From NCBI RefSeq assembly GCF_014805685.1, contig NC_060884.1, forward strand, positions 12,798,356 to 12,862,355: 64,000 bases of DNA, written 5' to 3'. Origin of the DNA: Silurus meridionalis (taxonomy: Eukaryota; Chordata; Actinopteri; Siluriformes; Siluridae). The notes under the pieces were generated by a model that saw only the letters and a program-made list of their open reading frames with translations, made no database searches and had not been told where the DNA came from. The translations under genes and the position numbers were made by a program. This document shows, piece after piece, positions 13,201-24,844 of the stretch (position 1 is the first letter of the stretch; each line of letters opens with the position of its first letter).

Positions 13201-16200
13201 ATGTTAAAGTCAGAGGAAGCCCTGATTACAATGTAGCCTCTGATATGTGCAGAACAGATGACACTTTTTGGCTATAATCCATTTGGCGAGCAATAAACCC
13301 AGTCCTTGTGCTTCTCCGTGAGATAGTTGCATGTTTTGTATTGGAAATATTATATATATGGCAATGTTTCTGAAGTAAACAATTATAATGTTGTGTTTTA
13401 GTTTTTTTAGGGACTGCTTATGTACAATATGATTTAACGCACAGGTGCCAAAACATGTGAATGAAAGGCCAGATTGAGGGCCAGATTGAGGGCCATGGCC
13501 CAAAAGTAAATGTTGCATGGAGGTAAATGTTCTCGTTGCCATACTTTGAGAAAGCTCAATAAGAAGTGAAATTTACTTCTATTCTCTATAGAAAATTTCA
13601 CATTTTTGCAGCTTTAAAAAAAATCCAACAAAAATGTTATGTTCAACTAGAAATGAAAGTCTGTTAAGATTTTTCGTTCCCTTTCCCCCTCTTTTCAAAG
13701 GTCACTATAGGCCAACTTTGGTAGCAATTAGTTTGGTTATCTCTGCTTTAAAGCATATTTAGAGATAATTAAGAAAAAATACATGGCTCTGACTCTTGAC
13801 CATGAGAAAATAAACAAAAAGACTTTCTCAAAAAATTTGTAGGAATGTTTTAATGGTTTCCAGAGATTCCAGAGATCTGGATTCCGATGTTCTTGCTTAT
13901 TTTGAAACCCCTGTGGACTGGGTAGAGTAGTTGGCATTACATTCCCACGTGTGCGCCTGCTGATCCTCAGCTCCGGTTGGCTACAAATGTTCTGTGGCAT
14001 TCCTTGATGAAGTGTATGGCAAAGGTCCAAACAGTCTCTTCCTGAAAAAGTTAGCAAGGACATCACGAATTCGATCGTGTTTAGTGTGACGAGATGCATT
14101 GAGAAACAGTTTATTAATTAATTTAACAGTTTATTATTAATTAATTTCATCAGGAATAAATGGAAATGGAAGTATTTTATATAATACAAAGAATAATATT
14201 CTATTCCTGAATTATCATATCATGTCGACAAAATTAATTAGGGGAAAACCTCAGGACAATGGATTCTTCTTGGAAAGTTGACACAGTTGTCAGATCATTT
14301 AACCCCAAGAGCTCAGATAGATAAGTGTATTGTATTTTTATTAATTCGTTCCAAAATAATGTTTAGTAGGTGAATTTATTTTCCTTCTAGATATAAACAA
14401 GTGTTAGCCTTAGCTATATTCTTGCCTCAATAACCAGGATAAAGTTGGCATTGAAGATAAATGAATAAAGGTAAACTTTATTCATTAAAAAGGGGGGGGG
14501 GAATCAGGGCCATGTGTTTAATTTTCTTAACAAGTAATCATCAATCAGAAAAAAAAAAAAGCTAATTACTTGTTTACTTATGATACAGTGGACAGTTTGG
14601 GGAAAATCTAGAAAAAGGGAAATTCACTTCTGTAATTTTCTTGTCCACAAAGATGACGTCATGGTAACAAGTAAAACTTGAACTCATTTTTGGAAATACA
14701 AAATTTTCCAGAATATCTCCTGGGATTTTTTTATTCTTAAAATATAAGTTATTAGTTTGATACAAAGTAAAAACAGATCTACATTTGTGGCATTTAGCAT
14801 GTATGTATACAGTATGTGTAGAATCATTCTTGCTCATTTCCTGATCAGTGAGTTGCTGTTAAGGACATTTAAAGCTTTATATTGGTCTGTTTTGTGCTTT
14901 AATTTCAGCAACTTTACTTTCAGGAGTATATAATTAAAGACATGTCCTACTCCTGTCTTTGATTGTTGAGAGGTATTGCAGGTGAAACATGTTCATGTGT
15001 AAGGCTGTGCAAAATCATGTCTTTACAACAGGGCACTGAAATAATTGATACTCTTAATGTGTGTGTGCTCACAACTCACTCTCTCGCAGTTTAATAGATG
15101 AGTGGTCCGGAGTCAACAGGTGTCAGGTGTCAACACTGAGGTTAATGGGCAGGTGCTAGAGTAAGATCTACCGATTGAAGCGACAAGTCTGGTTTTGAGA
15201 TAAAGCCATGCAACGTCCCTGAGCGTGCATGCAACAAATAGTGCAGCTGTTAGTTATAGATGTAGATACAGTAGTGTTTATGCTTTATATTGTAGATCTT
15301 TCCGTCGTTTTGGCTAGTTGTAATGAATGGTTGTTGAAGAAGCCTTCATTTGAGAATAGATCAGAAAACAAGCACTAAGCTGTGTTTCATGAATGCATTC
15401 TTTGATAGATTTTATGTGTGGCTGGAATTTCGACAAGTGTGCGTCGTTGGCCAGCGTCAAGCACATCCTGTGAAACTGGGCACAGGCCTCGATGTAGAAT
15501 AATTTGTTCCACACTTCTCAGCCAAATCCACACAGACACTCTTTCAGGCGCAAATGTTCTGGATGAATGCTGAGTATTATTGGTTCTGTGGGCATCTAAT
15601 GTGAAAGTTCAAATATAGAATAACTTTATTCATTGACGTATTGAACCATCAGATGAATTGATTGGAACATGGTTCAAATTTAAAACCTACACTAAGTTAT
15701 ATAAGGACTATATAAATACGTAAAATTGTTCTTATCATGAATAACACGCAGTTTTTAGCTGCATGGTGTTTTCTATGGCTGGACTATTGTTTGTCCAAAC
15801 TTTTTGTGGGACTTTTTTTTTCTTTTTTTTTTGCTCAGCTTGCATTAGTTCATTTTGTATTTCCAGCTACATACTTATTTGCCTGTGGCCTGAGATTATC
15901 ACTCCCTTAGGATGTGACCTTGGAGCCCAGAGAGGCCTGTGTTTGGGCTACTCTCCAGACTCGTGCATGAACAATTACACCATTAAAATGATCGAATGTC
16001 ATTCGGACTTTTTTCCTACCTTTTGTCTTTTTTTTTCTGCTCCCACTTCTTCTTTCTCTCTCTGCACACCCAGTCACCTCTGATGTAATTTTTCCAAAGA
16101 TATTTGTTCATTTCACAGAACCGGATTGTTCGAATATGTAATTTTTTTGGCTGATGTGATTGTGATGTGTGCAGGTGTGTTAAGACCTGATGTTTCGTGT

Positions 16201-16210
16201 CTCTCTGCAG

Positions 16211-16312
16211 GTCGCAGGGAAAGAGTACTCCATTTGGGATGAGTTCCTGGTGCAGGGAAAAAAAGATCGACAGGAGGAAATGACAGTGGAAGAGCTGCTG
16301 AAACATGTCAAG
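16211..16312 (+). CDS. uba7: UBA7 antepenultimate coding exon (102 bp)
   Basis: The acceptor CTCTCTGCAG precedes 16211 and the donor AAG|GTTAAA follows 16312. It encodes 34 residues from VAGKEYSIWDEF to LLKHVK, the start of the E1 ubiquitin-fold domain. The KEYSIWD motif matches the KEWTLWD-type start of this domain in other E1s. The exon is read without a remainder. Confidence 0.85.
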
Positions 16313-17919
16313 GTTAAAGCAAAACCACTCAACACACACACTAATCTATCTAAGCTAAATATCACACCACACCATACACCGATCATTGCAGGCTATTAAG
16401 TGTCTGAGCTGTTTCCTTTCTTTCTTTTGTACTCTCCATCAGCACACAATTTCAAGATGCCCCACTTCCCTAGTGACCCTCTTTTCCTTCTCAGGGGGTC
16501 CAGCTGATGTTACATTTACATTTAAGTTTATGACCACATGTGATTTTGTGGGACCTGATAAAGTTGTGTTTATTCTATATTTCAGGATAACTATAACCTG
16601 ACCATCACAGGCCTGTTTTATGGATCTGCTGTCCTGTATTACAATCACGCAGATCGACTTAAACAGAGGTGCGGATTTTTTTTTCTCCACAGTTTTATAA
16701 ATTAAATCAAATGATGTTATGTATTCCAGATTTTAAAAAGAACTTGTGTATTGATTATTACAGAGGTTTGTCCATTTTTTTCTTTATTGCTGCTATTAGA
16801 TTCAATCCAAATGTAAGATATGTGAATTATTATATAGTATATTGTAAATATTATGAGAATAGATGTCGACCAGGTCTTGCATAATGTTCATAATGTTCTG
16901 ATGTGGTTTATTAATGCAAAAGCATGAAAGTGTTACAGATGTAAAAGCGCCAAAAATAGATGCACTGTGAAAGATCAGAATAGATGGGGAAAATGGATTA
17001 AGAAAGGCCTTGTGTTAAGGCCTTGTGAAGGCCGTGACATCCAGTACATCCATGGTTTTAGATCAGCAAAAAGCACATGCCAAATGCATGTTTTTTCTGT
17101 ACCCCTTGTGTTTAGCAGGCACTACTGATCCCCAGGCAGAATCAAACCTAGCTCTCATTACATTGTACTATGCCTCAGAGCGTTACATTTTACCGGAATC
17201 GAACCGCTGTGTGATACATGTGAATACTGGGGGTAATTGGAGGCTCCTTAGGGACTGTGCAGTTTTAAAAGATGAGCAGCTTGATAATCACCAGTCATCA
17301 TCTTACCCCTGCCGTCTAAGCACCTGTCGAAAGAGCTCCAACTTCTGTCAGGGTATCGCTTTCCTGTTCCGGGATTCAGGATAGCAAACAAATGTCAGGA
17401 CAAAGCAGTCCGAGTCATTTGTAGCTTCTTCACCAAGTGTTGCACTCTTCATGTACTGTAGCAGCAGCAGCAGCTATATTCAGGCTTTACATGCATTTGT
17501 GAGCGAAGTGTTAGAGCAACAGTAAAGGAGAGCTCATCCAGGAAGCCAGCGCCAGCTGCCCCGCACCTTTCATTTGTTAGATGATCCAAATGGCTTACCA
17601 CGTGGCTACAGGAAATTCTGCATGGAAAATTAGCAACATGACAGACTTCCTCTGTTTTCCTGGCATGCTGGTGACCTCCCTCTTCCTCTGCAATCATTTG
17701 CAGCGTAAATATTCTCCATGTGAGCATTGGATGCAGTTTACAGTGGCAGTAATGTCCTCCTGAGAGCATTGTTTTCTTTTCTACAGAGTGTCAGAAGTGG
17801 TCCAGATGGTCACCAAGAGAGAGATTCCAGCTCACAAGCAGATGCTGGAGATCATGCCGTCTTTCGCCGAGGATGAGGACTGTGAGACTGTTCCACCACT
17901 TAGGTACCTCTTTAGATGA
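16211..17919 (+). CDS. uba7: UBA7-like E1 activating enzyme, 3' end (last three coding exons)
   Basis: The three exons (16211-16312, 16586-16668, 17787-17919) splice in frame into about 106 C-terminal residues ending at TGA 17917-17919. The product begins VAGKEYSIWDEFLVQG, continues MTVEELLKHVK, DNYNLTITGLFYGSAVLYY and VSEVVQMVTKRE, and ends ETVPPLRYLFR. This is the ubiquitin-fold domain found at the C terminus of canonical E1 enzymes, which recruits the E2. UBA7 adenylates ISG15, forms a thioester with it and passes it to the ISG15 E2 in the interferon response. I prefer UBA7 to UBA1 or UBA6 because the GLFYGSAVLYY and PPLRY segments resemble UBA7 and because its human neighbour INKA1 lies next, in convergent orientation. 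The adenylation and catalytic-cysteine domains are outside the recognised exons. Confidence 0.82.
16586..16668 (+). CDS. uba7: UBA7 penultimate coding exon (83 bp)
   Basis: The acceptor TATTTCAG precedes 16586 and the donor CAGAG|GTGCGG follows 16668. It encodes DNYNLTITGLFYGSAVLYY to RLKQ plus two bases of an arginine codon completed by the next exon. The hydrophobic pattern corresponds to the E1 segment that packs in the ubiquitin-fold core. Confidence 0.85.
17787..17919 (+). CDS. uba7: UBA7 terminal coding exon (133 bp)
   Basis: The acceptor TTTTCTACAG precedes 17787. One base completes the split arginine codon, followed by 43 residues (VSEVVQMVTKREIPAHK to PPLRYLFR) and TGA. The ending PLRYLFR parallels the conserved E1 terminus (VPYVRYTIR in UBA1). 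Confidence 0.87.
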
Positions 17920-18456
17920 GGCCAGCAAGAAAAGGAATCTAAAGTCTACCGTTATTTACTTGATCATTATCATATTGTTCTAGTGAAGGAAACCCAGTTC
18001 ATTCTCTTTCTATCTCACTCTCTCTCTCTCTCTTTTTCTGTTTCTCTTTTTTTAGTCTCTGACTAATCTTTTCTATCTAAACATATGTTCAGAATGTTCT
18101 AATGGAGTTGATTGGGATAAGATCATAAGGGATCAAATAAATACAAAGAAATTTCAAAATTCACATCAAATATTGTAATTTGCCCTCGAGCTGTTTTTAG
18201 TGATATGATTTGCGATGAAAACCGTCATATTAAAATTAGAAAGTAATGCAAAAAAATGAGAAACAGTAAGAAAATAGCTTAAAAAAAAAAAGAAAAAGGG
18301 AAAAAAATTGATTATTGGAAAGGACAGTTTTGTATGTCCTCCACATAGAGATACATAGTGACACCTTTAACACTGTTTACCCCTGTTTTTGTTATGCATC
18401 ACTTAACAGACACACTGCTATCAGCCGATCACATTAAAACAATGTACTGTGAAGAC

Positions 18457-18462
18457 AATAAA
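18457..18462 (+). promoter_or_regulatory. uba7: Candidate UBA7 polyadenylation signal
   Basis: AATAAA in GACAATAAAGAAAAC, about 540 bp after the UBA7 stop codon and before the large repeat block. It is the first clear consensus signal on this strand that I noticed, but cleavage position is unsupported. Confidence 0.4.
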
Positions 18463-19048
18463 GAAAACTCGAATCTCGTTTGCTCCCTCTTTTTAATCCT
18501 CATCTCCTGCAGTTGTGTATAGAATGGAGGGTGGGTACATGCATTGTTAGCAACTATATTGGGAATGGCTAAAACAATGTTACAGCCAGTTCAGAGCTGC
18601 ATTGCCTCAAGGGTTTGTGGACTGATGTACTGAAGTAATACCAAACTTAAATACTCAACATTAACAAGGAAACCATTACAGCTGCTAACCATATATTTTT
18701 GTCATGCACAGACCTGAAAGGAATATCTTATTTTAAGCTTAAATCATATCTCTCACTGGATTATATGCTTAAGTGTCAAAAGATGACATCATAGAAATAT
18801 TTTCACAGCACATTGAATTCTCAAATCTGATTGGCAAGAAGGTATGCATTAGTTTTCTGTGTCTGTGTGGTTCGAGATATGGTTCTGGCTGTTATTCTGG
18901 TGAGTTATATGGTGGATGCTACTGGAAATCTAAAAAGCAAAGAAAAAGCTTTATTCAACAGTATGTTAATGGAACATTTAGTAAAGTGTTAGACACGTTT
19001 GTTTTGCCCAGCCAGAGAATTGCATTGCACGTTCTAGTTTCTGTAAAA

Positions 19049-19066
19049 ACTTATTTATTTATTTAT

Positions 19067-19122
<56 letters not shown>
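19049..19122. repeat. (TTAT)n(TTAG)n microsatellite
   Basis: A few ATTT units grade into about 15 TTAG units. Confidence 0.9.
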
Positions 19123-19123
<1 letters not shown>

Positions 19124-19866
19124 GAGTAAATTAGTAGTGTTAACAAGAAAGAAAAAAGAGGCTCTCGAAGGATCTCATTCATCTCAAGCTTTTTCCACAA
19201 CATTAAATGTAACTAAATGTTGAAAAAGTACGATGTCATTCATTAATAAATTACGATTTTTAATCACTGCCAAAACCACAGAGGCTTTGATGCGGTAATC
19301 AGCCTCGGCTTCATGCCGGGCCACATCACATCATCAGCAGTGGGGTTCTTTCATATAACAGAGCCCCTTGTAGTGCTTTAGTCACCACATAGCAAACATC
19401 AGACCAGTTCATGCCAGGAAGCGAGGTTCACATCAGTGATGTGGGCTACGCCGACTCAGCTAAAACTCAACCTTCTAAAAGACCTCAACATCTGAAATCT
19501 GTTTTAAAGGACTTGTGTATGTGTGCGTGTGTGTGATGGATTGTATTTTTTTTAAGAGGTTAACTGAGTTTGTTCAAGGTTCAGGCTTTCTTTTTTTTTA
19601 CCATCTGGACCCAGTAGACTGATCGAGCCACACTCCCCCGTCTCAGAACTCACACACAAAAAAACACACAATGACCTTCTTACTGAGGAGACAAGCAGGA
19701 GCTCAAACAAACTCCACCGCAGGCGTCTCCGATGAGGTGTTGACACGACCATCCTCTTCATCCTCAAACATAAACAAAACTGCAGGCCTCCCTTCTTCTT
19801 TTGAAAATTGTAGCCTTCCCATGTAGACGACCCATTGGCAGACCTGATGCAAACACTGGGCTAACT

Positions 19867-19874
19867 GCATTAGC
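19867..19874. repeat. Left target-site duplication of the hAT element
   Basis: GCATTAGC directly before the element's first base. The same 8 bp recur at 25409-25416. Confidence 0.8.
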
Positions 19875-20111
19875 CAGAGGTGAAAAAGTACACACATCCT
19901 TTACTTAAGTAGAAATACAGATACTCATGATTTAAAATACTCGGGTAAAAGTTGAAGTACTGATTATACTTTTTTTACTCAAGTGAAAGTAAAGAAGTCT
20001 TGGCTCTGACATGTACTTAAGTAAAAAGTAGTTATTACTTCCACCTGTTTTAGCTGTTAACTGGACCTCACATCATATAAGTTAGATAGATAGAGCAATA
20101 GATAGATGTGA

Positions 20112-22090
20112 TAGCCTAGTGGGTTAATGTCAGGGTCCCCACGAGGATGAGTTTGAGAGTTTGATTCCTGGTCGAGCTGGTTGCCGTGTTGGTAAATAAA
20201 ACTTCTGGACCTTGTCCTCTCTGAAAACATTTCAATTCTGTGTTGGAATTATTTTTTTATTTCCTGGTCTTTAATGAAAGATAACTCCACCAAAAAAAAA
20301 AAAAAAAAAAAAAAAAAGCACTTCTTTGGTAGCTCAGTGGGTTAAGGCGTGTGCCTGAACATGGTCCTTAATATAGTCCACGCTGGTGATAAGGTTTCAA
20401 AGCCAGTCCTACATGCCTTCTTTCTTACTGCGCTGGCATGAAACAAAGTATGAACCCTCCAAAAAAGCACACACGCTTTTCAGCAGTGGTTGCTCAGTGG
20501 TTTAAGGCTTGTGCCTCATCTAAACATGCTTCCCAATCTGATCTCTTCCATGGTTCAATGGGTTAAGGCTGGTGTCTCACTGAAGTCCTACACTTAACAC
20601 TCGACACACACTCATTACTCATCTCAGCCCATTCCACCATCATATTAATTATTATTTATACTCTACCGTACTACACTGTTGACATGCTGTTTTTTGCACC
20701 TTTACTGTTTCTTATTACACTATACTGTTATTATAGTATACTGTTTACATGCTGTCTTTTGCACCTCTTGGCTGCTGCTGTATTTTGCACTACATTGTGT
20801 CTGTTTAAAGTTTTTACAGTTCTCCTCATACAGTTCTGTATATTCAGAGTATACAGTAGGTTTACTAGTTGGCGCTATCTCGGGTTTTGTGTCTTGTCTT
20901 GTGTTGTCTTGTGTTTTCTGTCTGCACTGTCTGTCTGTATAGTTTTTTGTCTGCACTGTTTGCACTAGGTTGCACGCGATGCACTTTATGTAGCTTGTTG
21001 TTGTTCAGTTTAGCTCCAGGGTTCCGGAGGAACGTTGTCTCATTTTTACTGTGTACTGTGTACAGTAGAAATGACAATAAAAGCCTCTTGACTTGACTTG
21101 ACTTGATATTGAGGATCAGGGTTTGAATCCTGCTTTCTGCCTGCTAGTTGCGATGTAGGTTATGTTACTGCTTCCTAAATCTTTCTTTAGCTTTATAGTC
21201 TTGTGTTGATGGTTTAAAGGTAGATAGACCTGTTCTGAACAAACTTCCTGGCCTGTCTTCCCTGATGGTTCAGTGGATTAAATCAGGTGTCTTGCTTTTG
21301 GTGGGGTTCAGGGTTCGAATCCTGCTTTCTGCCTGCCAGTCACGATCAGGATTCACTTCCTACATCTTTCTTTAGCGATATATTTTTGTTTTTAAAGGGT
21401 TGAAAAGAAAGATAGACCTGCTCTAAACAAGCTTCCTAGCCTGTCCTCACCAATGGTTCAATGGGTTAACGTTGGTGTCTTGCTGGTGGTGGGGCTCATG
21501 GTTCGAATCCTGCTTTCTTCCTGCTAGTTACAATGTAGGTTCAACTTGTGCTACTTACATCTGTATTTGCTTTCTTTAGCGTTAAATTCTTGTGTTGATG
21601 GTTTGAAAAGAATGATAGACCTGCTCTAATCAAGCTTCCCATTATGTTTTTTTCTGATGGCTTAGTGGGTTAAGGCTGGTACTTTGCTAATGTTGGTGGT
21701 CAGAGTTCAAACCTGGCTTTCTGTCTGCTAGTTATGAGGTAGGTTAAATTCTTGATTCCTACATTTTCATATTTTTGTTTTGATGGGTCAAAAAGAAAGA
21801 TAGACCTGCTCTAAACAAGCTTTCCAGTTTGTCCTTCCTGATAGTTCAGTGGGTTAATGCTGGTACCTTGCTAATGGTGTGAATCAAGGTTCGAATCCTG
21901 CTTTGTTCCTGCTAGTCATGTTATGGTTTTGCTTCCTATGTCTGTCTTTAGCGTTAAATTCTTTTGTTGATGGTTTGTAAGAAAAGATAGACCCTCTCTA
22001 AACAATCGGTGCAGCCGGTCCTTCCCGAAGGTTCAGTGGGTTAAGACTGGTATTTCGCTGTTGGTGGGGTTCCGGGTTCGAATCCTGCTT
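20112..22090 (+). repeat. Tandem array of about nine tRNA-like units, 185-200 bp period
   Basis: Each unit carries a Pol III A-box-like motif about 35-45 bp before a B-box-like motif. A boxes (TGGTTCAGTGGG and variants) lie at 20112, 20330, 20490, 20551, 21266, 21454, 21658, 21842 and 22029. Matching B boxes (GGTTCGAATCC and variants) lie at 20157, 20393, 21119, 21312, 21500, 21703, 21888 and 22075. The units from 21119 on also share CCTGCTTTCTGCCTGCTAGT after the B box and a linker containing GATAGACCTGCTCTAAACAA. Spacing between successive B boxes there is about 192, 188, 203, 185 and 187 bp. This looks like a tRNA-derived SINE head amplified in tandem rather than independent insertions. 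The fourth unit is split by an insertion at about 20585-21105. Confidence 0.75.
20585..21105 (+). mobile_element. LINE/SINE-type insertion with (TTGAC)n tail
   Basis: This block interrupts a tRNA-like unit, separating its A box (20551) from its B box (21119). It ends with TGACAATAAAAGCCTC followed by CTTGACTTGACTTGA, a polyadenylation-like signal plus a short pentamer tail typical of fish non-LTR retroelement 3' ends. The body has diverged internal repeats of the type ACTGTT..CATGCTGT. No domain is recognisable in its open frames. A short inverted piece of the same tail (TCAAGTCAAGTCAGGAAGC) occurs at about 23515. Left edge is approximate. Confidence 0.6.
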
Positions 22091-22174
22091 TCTGTGTTTC
22101 TGTCTGGTCTGAATTTCTTGCTTTGAAGCATGAAACGAAGGATAAACCCCCCAAAAAAAAGAAGGTGTGTTGTG

Positions 22175-22245
22175 GGACTTGATGGCTTTGTGATAAAAGC
22201 CTTGCCTCTGCGCTCAGAGGTTGCTGGTTCGAATCTGGCTTGTCC
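22175..22245 (+). repeat. tRNA-like sequence with cloverleaf potential
   Basis: 71 nt starting GGACTTG and ending CTTGTCC, which can pair at five of seven positions. Inside are a D-arm-like GGCTTTGTGATAAAAGCC, an anticodon-arm-like CCTCTGCGCTCAGAGG and a T-arm with B box GGTTCGAATCT. The anticodon loop is six bases in the best fold and the acceptor stem has mismatches, so I read it as a SINE head or tRNA pseudogene rather than a working tRNA. Confidence 0.55.
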
Positions 22246-22569
22246 CCACACTGGGTAAGCTGTGTGATCAGTAGTGTGTGGTGAGCGATGGAGTGGTTGA
22301 CTGTGAACAAAGTTTGTGAAGACCTGCTGCTTCACAGCCTCAGAAAAGTGAGGGTGATAGGTTTTTTGCAAAAATTTTCCCTATATATGCAAAACTAAGT
22401 CGATACTTTTTTGGACGTTTTTGCTTCATAACAGCCTGTTTTCAGCTTCTCAGACGCTGGGGGGGGCAGATGCCCGGATATTGCCCCCCTGCTTTAGGAT
22501 ACACCCTCCGAATCCACATCCGACCTTCCACGCAGCCATTCCTGACACCTTCCACACTCTTAATTTTGA

Positions 22570-22650
22570 GCCCTGGCCGGGTTTTGAACCAGCAACCTCT
22601 TAACCCAGAGGCAAAGCTCTACCAATTGAGCCACAGGATCTCCTGCAAGA
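22570..22650 (-). repeat. tRNA-like unit, inverse orientation
   Basis: On the minus strand an A box TGGCTCAATTGG (22633-22622) is followed by an anticodon-arm-like CCTCTGGGTTAAGAGG and a B box GGTTCAAAACC (22590-22580). It resembles the unit at 22175-22245 in its GCCTCTG and AGAGGTTGCTGGTTC segments, so the two probably share an origin but lie head to head. Confidence 0.6.
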
Positions 22651-22724
22651 ACCTGATTTTTAGGACCTTTTTTGTTTTTTTAAACAAACTTTAACTTTTT
22701 AAACAATTTAAAGGAAAGCCAAGC

Positions 22725-22800
22725 GGTAGGAATCGAACCGGGTGAGTCAGATAGCAGTGACCACTTCACTCACCATTACGCCAACACAGGGGAGCCAAAC
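22725..22800 (-). repeat. tRNA-like unit, inverse orientation
   Basis: On the minus strand TTGGCGTAATGG (22784-22773, A-box-like) precedes GGTTCGATTCC (22739-22729, perfect B box). The intervening sequence differs from the other units, suggesting another tRNA source. Confidence 0.55.
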
Positions 22801-23054
22801 ATACCTTTGCTTATTGGACTCTTGGCTTTTCTATAGTTAGGAGACCAGTGTTTTCTCTTAGATCATGATGGTAGAGGGTCAAAACTTCTCCTTCCTGTAC
22901 ATTCTCTCAGTAACCAGAAGTCTATGAGAAGTGATTCAGGTACAAGAACCACATCTCCAACACCTGCACCACTGATATACCAGCAACCAATTTTAATGAT
23001 CTTTCCTTGTTCTGTTTTTAAAAACTTCTTATAATGTTAACTATGACACTAGAG

Positions 23055-23105
23055 GTAAGAATCGAACCATAGAAGTCTTACATCATAGATCGCTAATGGC
23101 ATTAC
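23055..23105 (-). repeat. Decayed tRNA-like fragment
   Basis: GGTTCGATTC at 23068-23059 on the minus strand is a B-box match. An A box upstream is only weakly recognisable, so this is the poorest member of the cluster. Confidence 0.35.
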
Positions 23106-23957
23106 TTCAAAACTCATACCTTTGTTAGACATGTAAATAAGCATGAAAGACAGAGACAGAGACAAAGACATTTACTAAAAGAGACACAGAGACAATTAGA
23201 TAGAGAAAATAGAGAGACAAAGAAAGCGGGATATAGCTACTTCCTGTTGGAAGTGTTTATCCCGAGCGACTCCTAATGATCTCATTTACTAAATGAGCAG
23301 TAGTGAGTTAAGGGCTTGCTCAGGTGCCCAAAACTGGCAGCTTGGAGGTGTTGAACATGTATCATATTTACAGCATGTGATATATATGTAAGCATATGTA
23401 CAGTGATTAAATATAAAAGCTATATCAGTGCAGAGACGTGTGGACATCATTAAGAGCCTTTGCTATGTTTCCACACGGACAGTTAATGAGGTGATACCGG
23501 AGAGACTGCACCTCTTCAAGTCAAGTCAGGAAGCTTTTATATATATATAAAATTATAGACATTTTACAGATTTGAATGATGTATTGTTTTTATCTGTACG
23601 ATCAATAAAGACAGTAATTTAAGTTTGTGTCGCCATTATGAGGAAAAACCCCACAAAAAGCCACCCAGAGGGTTAATGGTGTGAATCATGGCGGATTTTA
23701 GTGTTTGATTTAAGACTTGGCGCATAAATAAAACAAAAGTTTACTGATTAAAAATATTTTTATCTGGAATTTATTTAATTATTTTAGATCTGAGTAAAGA
23801 AAGGATGTCGTGGATAAATGTATTTTTTGGCAAAGGTTTAAATTTCGCCTTTTTTATTTAGTTATTTATTTATGTATTTAAATCTTTTATAAAAATGGTG
23901 AAACAGAAATGCGCGCTGAAATTTCGTGCCGTTTAAAATATTTTTCATTTTTACAGC

Positions 23958-23961
<4 letters not shown>

Positions 23962-24027
<66 letters not shown>
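23962..24027. repeat. (TA)n microsatellite at a transposon edge
   Basis: About 33 TA units ending exactly at the TA that precedes the Tigger-like element. Confidence 0.95.
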
Positions 24028-24030
<3 letters not shown>

Positions 24031-24495
24031 TGGTATCCCGCTTATCGACCGGCTGAACGACCAAATGCCTGCTTATCGACCTTAATTACCCCGACCCACA
24101 TGGAGCTTTTTTTTTTTGTTACTTTTGTAATGTTTTTAATTTTTACTGTATAATTGTCAGAAATCCACCTGACATCCACCTCCGTTTTCCTGAAGCCCCC
24201 GGCTTCAACAATGCACAACTGGGGCTCATTATTCACTCATCCCCAGCTCCTATATAAACCCCTTATTCATCCACACTACTTGTCGGTTATTGTTGGTATG
24301 TGAAGGTGTTTGGTGCATGTTTGTCTGTGTTTTCCCTGTCACACATATTCCTATGCATTTCTTCCTTTCCGGACTCTCCACGGCTGCGCTTTCTTTCCAA
24401 AGCGCACCCCGGATTACCCTTTTCCTCTTGTGCGTTCGCACCCCTCCAGGGTGTACCACGGATATCTCTTTCTCATTTGTCGGGATTCTATGGAC

Positions 24496-24538
<43 letters not shown>

Positions 24539-24844
24539 TGTGAGTTTTTGTGTTAAACTCTCCGTGTTTTCGTTAAACCAAAGCGAACTGTGCTCCGGCT
24601 TTGCCTACGCTCATTACGCTGCATAACAATTATATACAGTATTATTTATGTACCTGTATTATTTAGTATTAATACTGCTAAAAACAGGGCAAAAATTGTT
24701 AATAAATGGGTATCGGTGGAGGTCGGGAACAGATTAATTGGTTTTCCATTATTTCTTATGGGATAATTACATTCGCTCTTCGACCTTTTCGCATTTTGAC
24801 CGGTTTTAAAGAACAGGTTAAAGTCGAAAAGCAGGGTACCACTG
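24028..24844. mobile_element. Tigger/pogo-like non-autonomous element
   Basis: The left end CAGTGGTATCCCGCTTATCG and the inverted right end CAGTGGTACCCTGCTTTTCG agree at 17 of 20 positions. The element is bordered by TA on both sides, the expected duplication. CGACC motifs recur near both ends. It contains a (TG)n tract at 24500-24540 and no transposase frame that I recognise. It is nested inside the hAT element. Confidence 0.7.

Noticed and set aside
13453..13495. Short duplicated GGCCAGATTGAG motif as a minisatellite
   Set aside because: Only two copies; too small to call.
17110..17380. Further tRNA-like unit in UBA7's last intron, from GGAATCGAACC at about 17195
   Set aside because: One B-box-like motif without a credible A box. 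The likelihood of chance is too high.
22175..22245. Functional tRNA gene
   Set aside because: The acceptor stem has mismatches, the anticodon loop is six bases in the best fold, and it sits among SINE-like repeats.
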